Positions 1 through 5,839 of a stretch of 9,804 bases of DNA are shown here, in pieces. Under the pieces are notes generated by a model, which saw nothing but the letters and a program-made list of their open reading frames with translations, had not been told where the DNA came from and made no database searches. A program made the position numbers and the translations under genes. Origin of the DNA: Nitrospirota bacterium (GTDB taxonomy: Bacteria > Nitrospirota > Nitrospiria > Nitrospirales > NS-4); the NCBI GenBank assembly GCA_005877855.1, contig VBOF01000242.1, positions 1-9,804 on the forward strand, read 5' to 3'. The first letter of the stretch is position 1; each line of letters opens with the position of its first letter.

Positions 1-701
1 TGCCGGCGCTGGATCGAGCAGTCCCGCTCGCCCAGGTGGATGATGTTCCCGTGCTTGTCGGCGAGGATCTGGAACTCGATGTGGTGCGGCCGCTCGATGT
101 ACTTCTCGAGGAAGATCTCGCCGTTCCCGAACGACGAGAGGGCTTCCCGTCTGGCCGTCTCCATTTTGGTGAGCAGCTCCTGGTCGTTGCGGACCACGTG
201 CAGCCCGCGCCCGCCGCCTCCCATGGACGCCTTGACCATCAGGGGATAGCCCGTCCGCGCGGCGAAGCTGAGCGCCTCCGTCGGATTGGTGACACTCTTC
301 TCGGTCCCCGGCACGATCGGGACCCCGGCCTGCCGGGCGATCTCGCGGGCCTGCACCTTGTTGCCCATCAGGCGGATGGCTTCCGGAGACGGTCCGATGA
401 AGGTGATGCCGGAGGCTTCGCAGAGCTTCGCGAAATCGGCGTTTTCGGACAGGAATCCGTACCCCGGATGGATCCCGTCCGCGCCGGAGCGTTTGGCCAG
501 GTCCACGATGGCCTGCATGTCGAGAAAGCCTTGCACCGGGTCGGGGCCGATGCGGTGCGCCTCGTCGGCCTTCTTCACGAAGATGGCGGTGGCGTCGCAC
601 TCCGCGTAGATCGCGACGGTCCGGAGCCCGAGCTCCCGGCACGCGCGGATGATGCGCATGGCGCTCTCGCCGCGGTTGGCGATGACGATTCTCTTAAACA
701 T
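1..701 (-). CDS. accC: Biotin carboxylase, N-terminal part (acetyl-CoA or pyruvate carboxylase subunit), cut by window edge
   Basis: The reverse strand is open from an ATG at 701 to the window edge, giving the first 233 residues. It begins MFKRIVIANRGESAMRII, the biotin carboxylase N-terminal domain. HPGYGFLSENADF follows near residue 80, then the ATP-grasp lysine and glycine loop (VKASMGGGGRG, about 157-167), EKYIERPHHIEFQ near 199-211, and GERDCSIQRR just before the edge. The family carboxylates biotin on BCCP using ATP and bicarbonate, in the cytoplasm. Residue 12 is Ser where E. coli AccC has Ile (RGEIALRI). A GAGG Shine-Dalgarno lies just upstream of the ATG. It follows the fmdB-like and IPT genes on the same strand, so it may be their operon partner. 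AccC of acetyl-CoA carboxylase, the A subunit of a split pyruvate carboxylase and a 2-oxoglutarate carboxylase subunit cannot be told apart from this half. The function class is sure; the substrate is not. Confidence 0.93.
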   Translation of the reverse strand, partial: MFKRIVIANRGESAMRIIRACRELGLRTVAIYAECDATAIFVKKADEAHRIGPDPVQGFLDMQAIVDLAKRSGADGIHPGYGFLSENADFAKLCEASGITFIGPSPEAIRLMGNKVQAREIARQAGVPIVPGTEKSVTNPTEALSFAARTGYPLMVKASMGGGGRGLHVVRNDQELLTKMETARREALSSFGNGEIFLEKYIERPHHIEFQILADKHGNIIHLGERDCSIQRR

Positions 702-1156
702 TCGCCCTCAGAAAGTGCGACAGGGTAACACAGGGCGCGCGGGCAAGTCGAGGGGCTCGCGGAAGCAGGGCGGGAGGAACGTGTGGGAGTTTTCGGGCCC
801 CGTCGGATTATTGGCTCATTCACGTAGTTGAAAGAGACCTTGGCGCTATCGGCCACGGACCCGAAGGAGACGCCGACGAAACATTCCTTCGTGCCGAAGT
901 TTTCCCCCTTGATCGTGATCTTGTCCCCCGGCTTCATGGGGTCCGGCTCGACCTTCGTGATCTTGGGCCGCGCTCTCATGTCACAGACGGGCGCCTTGTC
1001 GACGGAGTCGCCAGGCCCGCCGACGGACGGCACATCGTAAGCGCCCGAACCCATCCCTGGAATGGTGACATCGGCGGAGGTTGGTGAACCAACACCCACG
1101 GCCAGACCCAGAGCCATGCCAAGGATGACCCCTGCAGTGGAGAGTTTCGCGTTCAT
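575..1156 (-). CDS. Secreted IPT/TIG-like protein, 3' end probably disrupted
   Basis: The ATG at 1156 has an AAGGGGG Shine-Dalgarno 8 nt upstream, so it is preferred over the ATG at 1177, which overlaps the fmdB-like stop. The product starts with a Sec signal peptide (MNAKLSTAGVILGMALGLAV, likely cut after PTSA, residue 28). An IPT/TIG-like beta segment follows (PKITKVEPDPMKPGDKITIKG to VSFNYVNE, about residues 64-114), with single cysteines in APVCDM and TKECFV. After position 815 the translation turns into a Ser/Arg/Pro/Thr-rich stretch with no beta-strand pattern and runs 127 nt into the biotin carboxylase gene in another frame. This looks like a frameshift or loss of the true C-terminus; IPT domains usually need about 20-40 more residues. 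It lies 13 nt after the fmdB-like gene and is likely co-transcribed with it. The precise role is unknown. Confidence 0.6.
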   Translation of the reverse strand: MNAKLSTAGVILGMALGLAVGVGSPTSADVTIPGMGSGAYDVPSVGGPGDSVDKAPVCDMRARPKITKVEPDPMKPGDKITIKGENFGTKECFVGVSFGSVADSAKVSFNYVNEPIIRRGPKTPTRSSRPASASPSTCPRALCYPVALSEGECLRESSSPTAARAPCASSARAGSSGSGPSRSTRSATPPPSS

Positions 1157-1169
1157 GGGTGATACCCCC

Positions 1170-1448
1170 TTAATCAACGTTGGGAGTGGTGTCGCCCCGT
1201 TTGCCCCAGCCCGGCGGCAGCTTGTTCAGGACTTCCTGGGCCTTCTTCATCCCTTGCTCGGCCTTGATGTCCGAAGTCCGGGGCTTCCTGGTCGGGCCTT
1301 TGATGGACATGGACACCGCCGAGATCTTCCGGACCGCCTTTTTCTGGTTGCAATAGGGGCAATCCGTCTCGGCCGGATTGAAATTCAGTGACTGCTGCTC
1401 CTCGAAATCCCGCCCGCATCCTTCGCAGTGGTACTCGTATAGTGGCAT
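1170..1448 (-). CDS. FmdB-family zinc ribbon protein
   Basis: This 92-residue protein opens with MPLYEYHCEGCGRDFEE. A CxxC pair lies at Cys8/Cys11 and a second at Cys30/Cys33 (CPYC), the four zinc ligands of the FmdB/CxxC-CxxC-SSSS regulatory family. The remaining 55 residues are basic and probably disordered (SMSIKGPTRKPRTS, then a short helix EQGMKKAQEVLNKL). FmdB proteins are named after a proposed regulator of formamidase in Methylophilus; the true role of most members is unknown. GGGGAG about 7 nt upstream acts as Shine-Dalgarno, and a perfect TATAAT lies 37 nt above the start. It is first in the minus-strand group with the IPT and biotin carboxylase genes. The family assignment is firm; the function is open. 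Confidence 0.9.
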   Translation of the reverse strand: MPLYEYHCEGCGRDFEEQQSLNFNPAETDCPYCNQKKAVRKISAVSMSIKGPTRKPRTSDIKAEQGMKKAQEVLNKLPPGWGKRGDTTPNVD

Positions 1449-1484
1449 GAGGTGTCTCCCCGTAGTTGGTCCGGAGTGTCAGCT

Positions 1485-1490
1485 ATTATA
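1485..1490 (-). promoter_or_regulatory. Minus-strand promoter -10 box for the fmdB-like operon
   Basis: The reverse complement reads TATAAT, a perfect -10 hexamer. No good -35 is present; TAGATT at 18 nt spacing is the best, with 3 of 6 matches. The predicted start near 1478 gives a leader of about 30 nt carrying the GGGGAG ribosome site. It faces away from the plus-strand promoter at 1525-1554. Confidence 0.5.
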
Positions 1491-1524
1491 GTTTGGATGC
1501 GGCCGGCAAATCTAGCCTGTCACC

Positions 1525-1554
1525 TTGACACCGGCAGGTTCCGTTGGGTAGTCT
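1525..1554 (+). promoter_or_regulatory. Probable sigma70 promoter for the 59-aa gene
   Basis: A consensus TTGACA lies at 1525-1530. A weak -10, TAGTCT, follows at 1549-1554 after 18 nt. It would start a leader of about 55 nt for the gene at 1614. The -35 is perfect but the -10 has only 3 of 6 matches, so the call is tentative. Confidence 0.4.
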
Positions 1555-1613
1555 GCGAATCGTTTCCAAGGCCACGCCGTGCTTACGTTTTTGCCTGAAG
1601 GAGGTTCTCGCTC

Positions 1614-1793
1614 ATGCCGGTGCTCTTAAGGAAATTCAAGCTTCCCAACGGGGTGATGCATCAGGACCGGATCGACGATCCGGAGCGCATCGAACGGTAC
1701 ATGAAGCTGTTTGAGAAGGAAGACGTGAAGAAGCTCCAAACGGGCAAGTGGGTCTGGATCGAGAAGGACGAGTGGAAGCTCATTCCGGATTGA
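1614..1793 (+). CDS. Small hypothetical protein, 59 aa
   Basis: The ATG at 1614 is preceded by a full AAGGAGG (1598-1604) with 9 nt spacing, the best ribosome site in the window, which marks this short frame as real. The product starts MPVLLRKFKLPNGVMHQDRI and ends with KWVWIEKDEWKLIPD. It is highly charged and soluble, with no signal peptide or cysteine. A likely central helix (DDPERIERYMKLFEKEDVKKL) is followed by a Trp-rich tail. I do not recognise a family. The stop lies 4 nt before the GTG of the next gene, so the two are probably translated together. Confidence 0.8.
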   Translation: MPVLLRKFKLPNGVMHQDRIDDPERIERYMKLFEKEDVKKLQTGKWVWIEKDEWKLIPD

Positions 1794-1797
1794 CCGG

Positions 1798-2268
1798 GTG
1801 GCACAAAAGTTCAGCAACGGGCGGTGGGTCCAGGAAGGGTTTCTGGACAACCGCACGTCGGGGCGGGTGGCCGGCCGGATCACCTTCGCGGCGATCGGCC
1901 CGGTGGAATTCCTCCTGCGCGGCGACTTTACGGGCGAGATCAAGGGCCGGCTGATCACCTTCCGCAATCCGGCTTTCGTGGACGACGACGTCGCTGGTCA
2001 CGTCCTCGGGGACATGGAGAATCCGCAGACCGGCGACGTCAGCCTGATGTCCTTCGACCCGCACCCGCACTTGCCGCCGCATCCCTACCTGGAGTGGTTC
2101 TCGGACTGCCAGAATCACTACCGCATCGAGCTGGCCGCCGGCGCGGCTTCCATCGCCGGCGCCGACGCGGAGCGGGCGCTGGAGCACGAGATCCGCGCCA
2201 TCGTCGAACGGCTATCGGCTCTTCCCGCCGCTCCTACCAGATCCCGCGCTGACTCCGACTGGGTCTAG
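1798..2268 (+). CDS. Hypothetical protein, 156 aa, GTG start, coupled to the 59-aa gene
   Basis: The frame opens with GTG at 1798, 4 nt after the previous stop. There is no upstream in-frame start and no separate Shine-Dalgarno, so translation by coupling is likely. Residues 5-65 hold a probable beta-rich repeat pattern (RWVQEGFLDNRTSGRVAGRI, then GPVEFLLRGDFTGEIKGR and LITFRNP). A His/Pro motif (FDPHPHLPPHPYLEWFSD) follows near residue 85, and the rest looks helical (AERALEHEIRAIVERL). The LRGDF, IKGR and FRNP segments recall uncharacterised bacterial proteins, but I cannot name a domain. It is soluble with no signal peptide. The last 15 residues are Ser/Arg-rich and may be poorly conserved. 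Confidence 0.75.
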   Translation: MAQKFSNGRWVQEGFLDNRTSGRVAGRITFAAIGPVEFLLRGDFTGEIKGRLITFRNPAFVDDDVAGHVLGDMENPQTGDVSLMSFDPHPHLPPHPYLEWFSDCQNHYRIELAAGAASIAGADAERALEHEIRAIVERLSALPAAPTRSRADSDWV

Positions 2269-2269
2269 A

Positions 2270-2318
2270 GGGGACTGGCTACTTTTCGGTTCTGCCCCTC
2301 GAAAAGTTGCCTGTTCCC
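2270..2318. repeat. REP-like imperfect hairpin directly after the 156-aa gene
   Basis: The left arm GGGGAC, GGC, ACTTTTCG (2270-2288) pairs with the right arm CGAAAAGT, GCC, GTTCCC (2300-2318). The two arms are separated by matching T-T mismatches and an 11-nt loop. That makes about 17 pairs. It starts 2 nt after a stop codon and lies between convergent genes, so it may act as a transcript end. The GGGGAC edge recalls REP elements mobilised by IS200-like (RAYT) transposases. No such transposase is in the window. Confidence 0.6.
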
Positions 2319-2357
2319 GTGTTCACTCCTGTTGCCTGCGGCTCCGGGACCAGAATC

Positions 2358-2376
2358 GGGGACAGATTTATTTTCC
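2358..2376 (+). repeat. Dispersed GGGGACAGATTT repeat, half-site
   Basis: GGGGACAGATTT (2358-2369) is followed by ATTTTCC. The same 12-mer forms the left arm of the perfect palindrome inside hemG at 6483-6507. Here the opposite arm is missing. Two exact copies of a 12-mer in 9.8 kb, one beside other repeats, point to a family of dispersed elements. Confidence 0.55.
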
Positions 2377-2429
2377 AATCTCCAGGGCCTGAGCGGGCGG
2401 CGCCGAGCGGGGTCCGGGCGGAGCGGAGC

Positions 2430-2498
2430 TGTCGTTGCGAGGAGTCCGCGACGCGGCAACCTCGGCCGAGATTGCTTCGGCTGCGCCTCGCAATGACA
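2430..2498. repeat. Nested inverted repeat of the TTGCGAGG/CCTCGCAATGACA type
   Basis: The outer arms are TGTCGTTGCGAGG (2430-2442) and CCTCGCAATGACA (2486-2498), with one mismatch. An inner palindrome GCAACCTCGG/CCGAGATTGC (2456-2475) also has one mismatch. The 69-nt unit resembles the widespread intergenic repeat containing GTCATTGCGAGG that I know from many bacterial genomes. It is non-coding here and ends 35 nt before the stop of the next convergent gene. Confidence 0.65.
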
Positions 2499-2532
2499 AT
2501 CGGGGTGGCTCGGCGACAGGACCCGCTCTTTA

Positions 2533-2922
2533 TCAGGCCTTTGCCGCACCCTGCCAGAGCAAGTCGTACCCGAGCTCCTTGGTCTCGGAGCACATGGCGG
2601 CCAGTGCGGCGAACTTGCTGTTGAAGACTTCGTCGGCATGGGATTTTTCGTGATCCTCGAACGAGCGCCAATAGGTCACGATGACATAGTGATCGTCTGT
2701 GGTTTTGGACGCATTGAGGGATCCTTCGGCGGAGAGAAAGCCCGAGAACTTGAAGACTTGCCCCGCGATGAAGCCCCCTTTGCCACTGCCGTAGGTTTCC
2801 TTGACGACGCTGCACAGTTCTCCGACCGCCAGCTCCACATCGTCGAACGTGACGCCGGGCTTGAGCTTCACGGTGTTGAACAGCATTTTGACCCCGAAGG
2901 GAATGGTTATCGGTCCGAACAT
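2533..2922 (-). CDS. Hypothetical protein, possible dimeric alpha/beta-barrel (ABM-like) fold
   Basis: The ATG at 2922 has AGGAGG (2928-2933) 5 nt upstream and is preferred over a GTG at 2937. The 129-residue product starts MFGPITIPFGVKMLFNTVKL. A beta strand and helix follow (GVTFDDVELAVGELCSVVKE), then a hydrophobic strand pair and YVIVTYWRSFEDHEKSHADE, ending with ELGYDLLWQG. The strand-helix-strand pattern with a 'YW.SFEDHEKSH' segment is like the small antibiotic-monooxygenase/dimeric alpha-beta-barrel group. This is only a fold-level guess with no active-site support. No signal peptide or membrane segment is seen. It lies 83 nt after the TudS-like gene on the same strand. Confidence 0.75.
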   Translation of the reverse strand: MFGPITIPFGVKMLFNTVKLKPGVTFDDVELAVGELCSVVKETYGSGKGGFIAGQVFKFSGFLSAEGSLNASKTTDDHYVIVTYWRSFEDHEKSHADEVFNSKFAALAAMCSETKELGYDLLWQGAAKA

Positions 2923-3005
2923 GTCATCCTCCTGCACGAGACGCGCAGCCTCGGTCGGTGCGCGGTAGGGATATACGATGCGACTTGCCTAGTATAGCAC
3001 TCGTC

Positions 3006-3521
3006 TCAGCGGGTCTTGCGATAGTCGAAAACTCGTTCGAGAAAATCCTTCAAGACTTGCGGGTCGTGCAGGAGGCTTTCCTCCTCCACCGGCATCTCGG
3101 GGAAATGTTCCATCAAGGTGCGGGCGAATAGGCCGACGCCGTCGTGCGTATCGATCCCTTGAGTGTTGAAGAGCGGAACCTGCCTGATGCCGCAACTGGG
3201 TGAGGCGCTCTTGAAGACGAAGCCGGAGAGGTTCAAGGCTTCCAGTTCACGGACCCGTTGCTGTGCGAAGCGGGTCATCGCGTCGGTGTGGTCCATTCTT
3301 GTGTTGAGCGTGATAAGCCGCGGGGCATGGTGATCGCCGACCAGGTGCATCGGCTCTCGCGGGGTGCCCAGGCCGATCTCCACCTCCGGACAAACCGGGA
3401 CCCACTCCACTTGCTGACCCAGGGTCTCGATCAGCACACTGTCGAGTTTGTGACCGCCGTCATACCGGACGTTATCGCCGAGCAGACACTGGCTGATCCC
3501 TATGCGTGGAAGAATGGGCAT
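3006..3521 (-). CDS. DUF523 family protein, TudS-like (2-thiouracil desulfurase family)
   Basis: The 171-residue product has the DUF523 hallmarks: ISQCLLGDNVRYDGGHK at the N-terminus, VPVCPEVEIGLGTPREPM in the middle and FVFKSASPSCG towards the C-terminus. Cys12, Cys44 and Cys110 (numbered from the ATG at 3521) match the three family cysteines, which in characterised TudS proteins hold a [4Fe-4S] cluster used to remove sulfur from thiouracil. The length fits a stand-alone DUF523 without the C-terminal DUF1722 found in YbgA fusions. A TTG at 3530 would add three residues, and neither start has a good Shine-Dalgarno. The family is sure; the substrate here is inferred. It is divergent from hemE and probably leads the gene at 2922. 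Confidence 0.88.
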   Translation of the reverse strand: MPILPRIGISQCLLGDNVRYDGGHKLDSVLIETLGQQVEWVPVCPEVEIGLGTPREPMHLVGDHHAPRLITLNTRMDHTDAMTRFAQQRVRELEALNLSGFVFKSASPSCGIRQVPLFNTQGIDTHDGVGLFARTLMEHFPEMPVEEESLLHDPQVLKDFLERVFDYRKTR

Positions 3522-3606
3522 GTCTGCCAACGTGCCGCAGTGGCATTGTGTGTGTCAAGCGCCGCTAACCACGTCGGACTGAATTTGAGCGGGTGGTGCC
3601 GATGTC

Positions 3607-3743
3607 GCCGGAGGCGAAGGGGTGGCAGCGAGTGGGACCCTGGCGGAGCAGAAGGCGGCACACCTGAGTCATCGTGGCTGCAACAGGGAAGCCGCCTGAG
3701 CACGTCAGGGTAACTCGCTGACAGGACCCCGAAGCCGCTCGGC
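3607..3743. other. 137-nt imperfect hairpin in the TudS-hemE intergenic gap
   Basis: Seven helices nest in order, outer to inner: GCCG 3607-3610 with 3740-3743; GGC 3613-3615 with 3734-3736; GGGG 3619-3622 with 3727-3730; CAGCGAGT 3626-3633 with 3713-3720; ACCCTG 3637-3642 with 3706-3711; GGCGGC 3654-3659 with 3691-3696; CCTG 3663-3666 with 3684-3687. That is about 35 pairs, with symmetric small internal loops, including GAA opposite GAA. No convincing reading frame covers it. It could be a small structured RNA, a MITE-like repeat or an attC-like folded site. The rest of the gap (3522-3606) shows nothing clear. Confidence 0.6.
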
Positions 3744-3757
3744 GGCAGGACCTGCAA

Positions 3758-3786
3758 TTGACACCCTTTCGACCAGCCCCTAGAAT
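3758..3786 (+). promoter_or_regulatory. Sigma70-type promoter of the hem operon
   Basis: A perfect -35 TTGACA (3758-3763), a 17-nt spacer and a -10 TAGAAT (3781-3786, 5 of 6) make this the best promoter in the window. The start is expected near 3793, about 45 nt before the hemE ATG. Confidence 0.8.
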
Positions 3787-3796
3787 GCCTGGGAAA

Positions 3797-3816
3797 GAGC
3801 GCGTCTTGACGCGCTC
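3797..3816 (+). promoter_or_regulatory. Perfect 20-bp palindrome in the hem operon leader
   Basis: GAGCGCGTC, TT, GACGCGCTC is fully symmetric. It lies at about +4 to +23 of the predicted transcript. As RNA it gives an 8-bp GC-rich stem with a CUUG loop. As DNA it could be an operator. It has no following T run, so it is not an ordinary terminator. Confidence 0.55.
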
Positions 3817-3837
3817 GGGGTGGGCGGGTGTGATGTT

Positions 3838-4863
3838 ATGAACGATCGCTTTCTCAGAGCGTGCCGCCGCGAATGGACAGACTGCGTGCCCGTGTGGTTC
3901 ATGCGGCAGGCCGGACGCTACATGGAGGAATACCGGGCCGTCCGCGCCAAGCATTCTATCCTCGAGGTATGCAAGACGCCGGAACTGGCGGCCCAAGTCA
4001 CGTTGCAGCCGATCGAGCGCTTCCCCCTCGATGCGGCCATCATCTTCGCCGACATCCTGCTCCCGCTCGAGCCAATGGGCCTGCGCATCACGTTCGAGGA
4101 GGGCGAAGGTCCGGTCATTCACAATCCGGTCCGGACCCGTGCGGATGTGGACGCGCTCCGGCTTGTCGGCGGAGAGGAGCTCCGGTTCGTGGCGGAGGCG
4201 ATCAGGCTGGCCCGCCGCGCGCTGGACGGACGCGTGCCGCTGATCGGATTTGCCGGCGCGCCGTTCACGCTCGCGAGCTATGCCATCGAAGGGGGCGCCT
4301 CGCGCCATTACATCGAGACCAAGAGCTTCATGTACCGGGAGCCGGCCGTGTGGCACCGGCTCCTGGACAAGCTCGCGCGTGTGGTGACGGAATATCTGAA
4401 GAGCCAGATCCGGGCAGGGGCGCAGGCCGTCCAGCTCTTTGACAGTTGGGTCGGCTGCCTGAGCCCCGAGGACTACCGCGAGTACGTGCAGCCCCACGTC
4501 CGGCTCATCTTCGACGGGCTCAAGGGCGAGAACGTCCCTCAGATCCACTTCGGCACGGGGACGGCGGCCTTGCTGGAGTTGATGCGCGAGGCGGGCGGCA
4601 CGGTTATCGGCGTGGACTGGCGGGTGCCGATCGATGAAGCCCGGCGTCGGCTCGGTCCGGGCGTCGCGATTCAAGGCAATCTGGATCCCGTCGTGCTCCT
4701 TGCCCCCAGGCACGAGATCGAGCGGCGCGTGGAATCCGTGCTCAAGCAGGCGGGTGACGACCCCGGCTTCATCTTCAACCTGGGCCACGGCATTCTCCCC
4801 ACCACGCCGGTCGAGAATGTCCAGGCGGCTGTGGAGCTGGTCCATAAGCTGAGTCAACGCTAG
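3838..4863 (+). CDS. hemE: Uroporphyrinogen III decarboxylase
   Basis: HemE removes four carboxyl groups from uroporphyrinogen III to give coproporphyrinogen III, in the cytoplasm. The 341-residue product has the signature PVWFMRQAGRYMEEYR (18-33) with Arg23 and Arg27, FADILLPLEPMG with Asp72, GFAGAPFTLASYAIEG with Tyr148, and FNLGHGILPTTPVENV with His317. These match the known substrate-binding residues (human Asp86, Tyr164, His339). The length is normal. I chose the ATG at 3838 over a GTG at 3820 because family members begin about ten residues before the PVWFMRQAGR block; the Shine-Dalgarno is weak. It is the first gene of the hem operon, 6 nt before hemH, under the promoter at 3758-3786. 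Confidence 0.98.
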   Translation: MNDRFLRACRREWTDCVPVWFMRQAGRYMEEYRAVRAKHSILEVCKTPELAAQVTLQPIERFPLDAAIIFADILLPLEPMGLRITFEEGEGPVIHNPVRTRADVDALRLVGGEELRFVAEAIRLARRALDGRVPLIGFAGAPFTLASYAIEGGASRHYIETKSFMYREPAVWHRLLDKLARVVTEYLKSQIRAGAQAVQLFDSWVGCLSPEDYREYVQPHVRLIFDGLKGENVPQIHFGTGTAALLELMREAGGTVIGVDWRVPIDEARRRLGPGVAIQGNLDPVVLLAPRHEIERRVESVLKQAGDDPGFIFNLGHGILPTTPVENVQAAVELVHKLSQR

Positions 4864-4869
4864 CCTCAC

Positions 4870-5820
4870 GTGTCAGCCCCACCGATAGGCGTACTCCTGA
4901 TGGCCATGGGAGGCCCTGACTCCCTCGAAGCTGTGGGCCCGTACCTGAACGATGTCCGGGGGGGCCGTCCCACCCCGCCGGAGCTGGTCCAGGAGATCAC
5001 GGAGCGGTACCGGGCGACCGGAGGCAAGTCCCCGGTCCTGGCGATCACGAGAGAAGCCGCCCGCAGGCTGGAGGATCGCCTGAAGGCCACTGGCTCCGAC
5101 CGCTTCAGAGTCTATGTGGGACTCCGGCACTGGCACCCGTATATCCGGGAGACCTATCAGGCCATCGTCAAGGACGGCGTCCGGCGGTTGGTCGGCGTGT
5201 GCATGGCGCCCCAGAACTCCGAGCTGAGCGTCGGTGCCTACGTTCGCAAGGTATCGGAGGCTCAAGCCGAATCGGGCGCCGCCGTGCGCTTCTCCTACGT
5301 GCCGAACTGGCACACCCACCCGGCGCTGATCCGCGGCATCGTCGCCAATGTTCGGGAAGGCTTACAGAAATTTCCTCCCGATGCGCGGGAGCGCGTGGCG
5401 CTGATCTTCACGGCGCATAGCCTGCCCGAGCGAATCCTCGCGAAAGGCGATCCCTATCCTGACCATGTCCGGCAGACCGTCGAGGCTGTGTTGGCTGCTC
5501 TGGGTCCATTGCCGTCAGGCGTGACCTGGCGGTTTGCCTATCAGAGCCAGGGCCGGTCGGACGAAAAATGGCTGGGCCCGACAGTCGAAGCCACCCTGGA
5601 TGACCTGCACGGCCTCGGCTTCCGGCACGTCCTGATGGCCCCCATCGGCTTCGTGTCGGACCACTTGGAAGTCCTCTACGACATCGACATTGAGTTCAAG
5701 AAGCGGGCAAGCGAGAAGGGGATGTCGCTGGAACGGATGGCGATGCTCAACGCCACCCCGCCACTCATCGACACACTGCTGGATGTCGTGACGACCCACC
5801 TCCGGGAAACCGGGCTCTGA
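4870..5820 (+). CDS. hemH: Ferrochelatase (coproporphyrin or protoporphyrin ferrochelatase)
   Basis: HemH inserts ferrous iron into a porphyrin. The GTG at 4870 aligns residue by residue with the B. subtilis N-terminus (GVLLMAMGGPDS against GLLVMAYGTP), so it is preferred over internal ATGs. No Shine-Dalgarno is seen, and the hemE stop is 6 nt upstream. Conserved parts include RGGRPTPPELVQEITERY, ATGGKSPVLAIT, FTAHSLPERI with the catalytic His183, DPYPDHV, and GFVSDHLEVLYDID with Glu267 (B. subtilis Glu264). At 316 residues it has no membrane tail and no Fe-S cysteines, like the soluble Gram-positive enzyme. Position 13 is Met, as I recall for human ferrochelatase Met76, whereas B. subtilis has Tyr13. 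Which porphyrin it uses therefore remains open. Confidence 0.97.
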   Translation: MSAPPIGVLLMAMGGPDSLEAVGPYLNDVRGGRPTPPELVQEITERYRATGGKSPVLAITREAARRLEDRLKATGSDRFRVYVGLRHWHPYIRETYQAIVKDGVRRLVGVCMAPQNSELSVGAYVRKVSEAQAESGAAVRFSYVPNWHTHPALIRGIVANVREGLQKFPPDARERVALIFTAHSLPERILAKGDPYPDHVRQTVEAVLAALGPLPSGVTWRFAYQSQGRSDEKWLGPTVEATLDDLHGLGFRHVLMAPIGFVSDHLEVLYDIDIEFKKRASEKGMSLERMAMLNATPPLIDTLLDVVTTHLRETGL

Positions 5821-5821
5821 C

Positions 5822-5839
5822 CATCGCCCATCGGCGATG
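5822..5839 (+). promoter_or_regulatory. Small hairpin covering the hemG start codon
   Basis: CATCGCC (5822-5828), a CATC loop and GGCGATG (5833-5839) form a perfect 7-bp stem whose 3' arm ends with the hemG ATG. It lies just after the hemH stop (5818-5820). A ribosome finishing hemH would open it, which fits translational coupling. Confidence 0.4.

Noticed and set aside
36..728. Long plus-strand open frame of 230 codons
   Set aside because: It is antisense to the biotin carboxylase gene, whose motifs are unmistakable on the minus strand. The plus frame shows no domain.
2533..2922. HemQ/chlorite-dismutase-like protein linked to the hem genes
   Set aside because: The alpha/beta-barrel guess invited this, but the protein is about half the usual length, lacks a recognisable heme-ligand region and is not in the hem operon.
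3530..3558. Minus-strand promoter TTGACA for the TudS-like gene
   Set aside because: The -35 (3553-3558) is perfect, but no -10-like hexamer occurs at 16-18 nt spacing.
3531..3760. Cobalamin riboswitch or integron attC site
   Set aside because: Some bases recall a B12 box (ACAGGACC, CAGGACCTGC), but the order and the core of a cobalamin riboswitch are absent. CGCTAAC at 3564-3570 has no matching GTTRRRY on the other side, so attC is not supported.
3565..4869. 434-codon minus-strand open frame across hemE
   Set aside because: It is the antisense shadow of hemE, caused by high GC content. Its tail runs over the non-coding hairpin and lacks any domain pattern.
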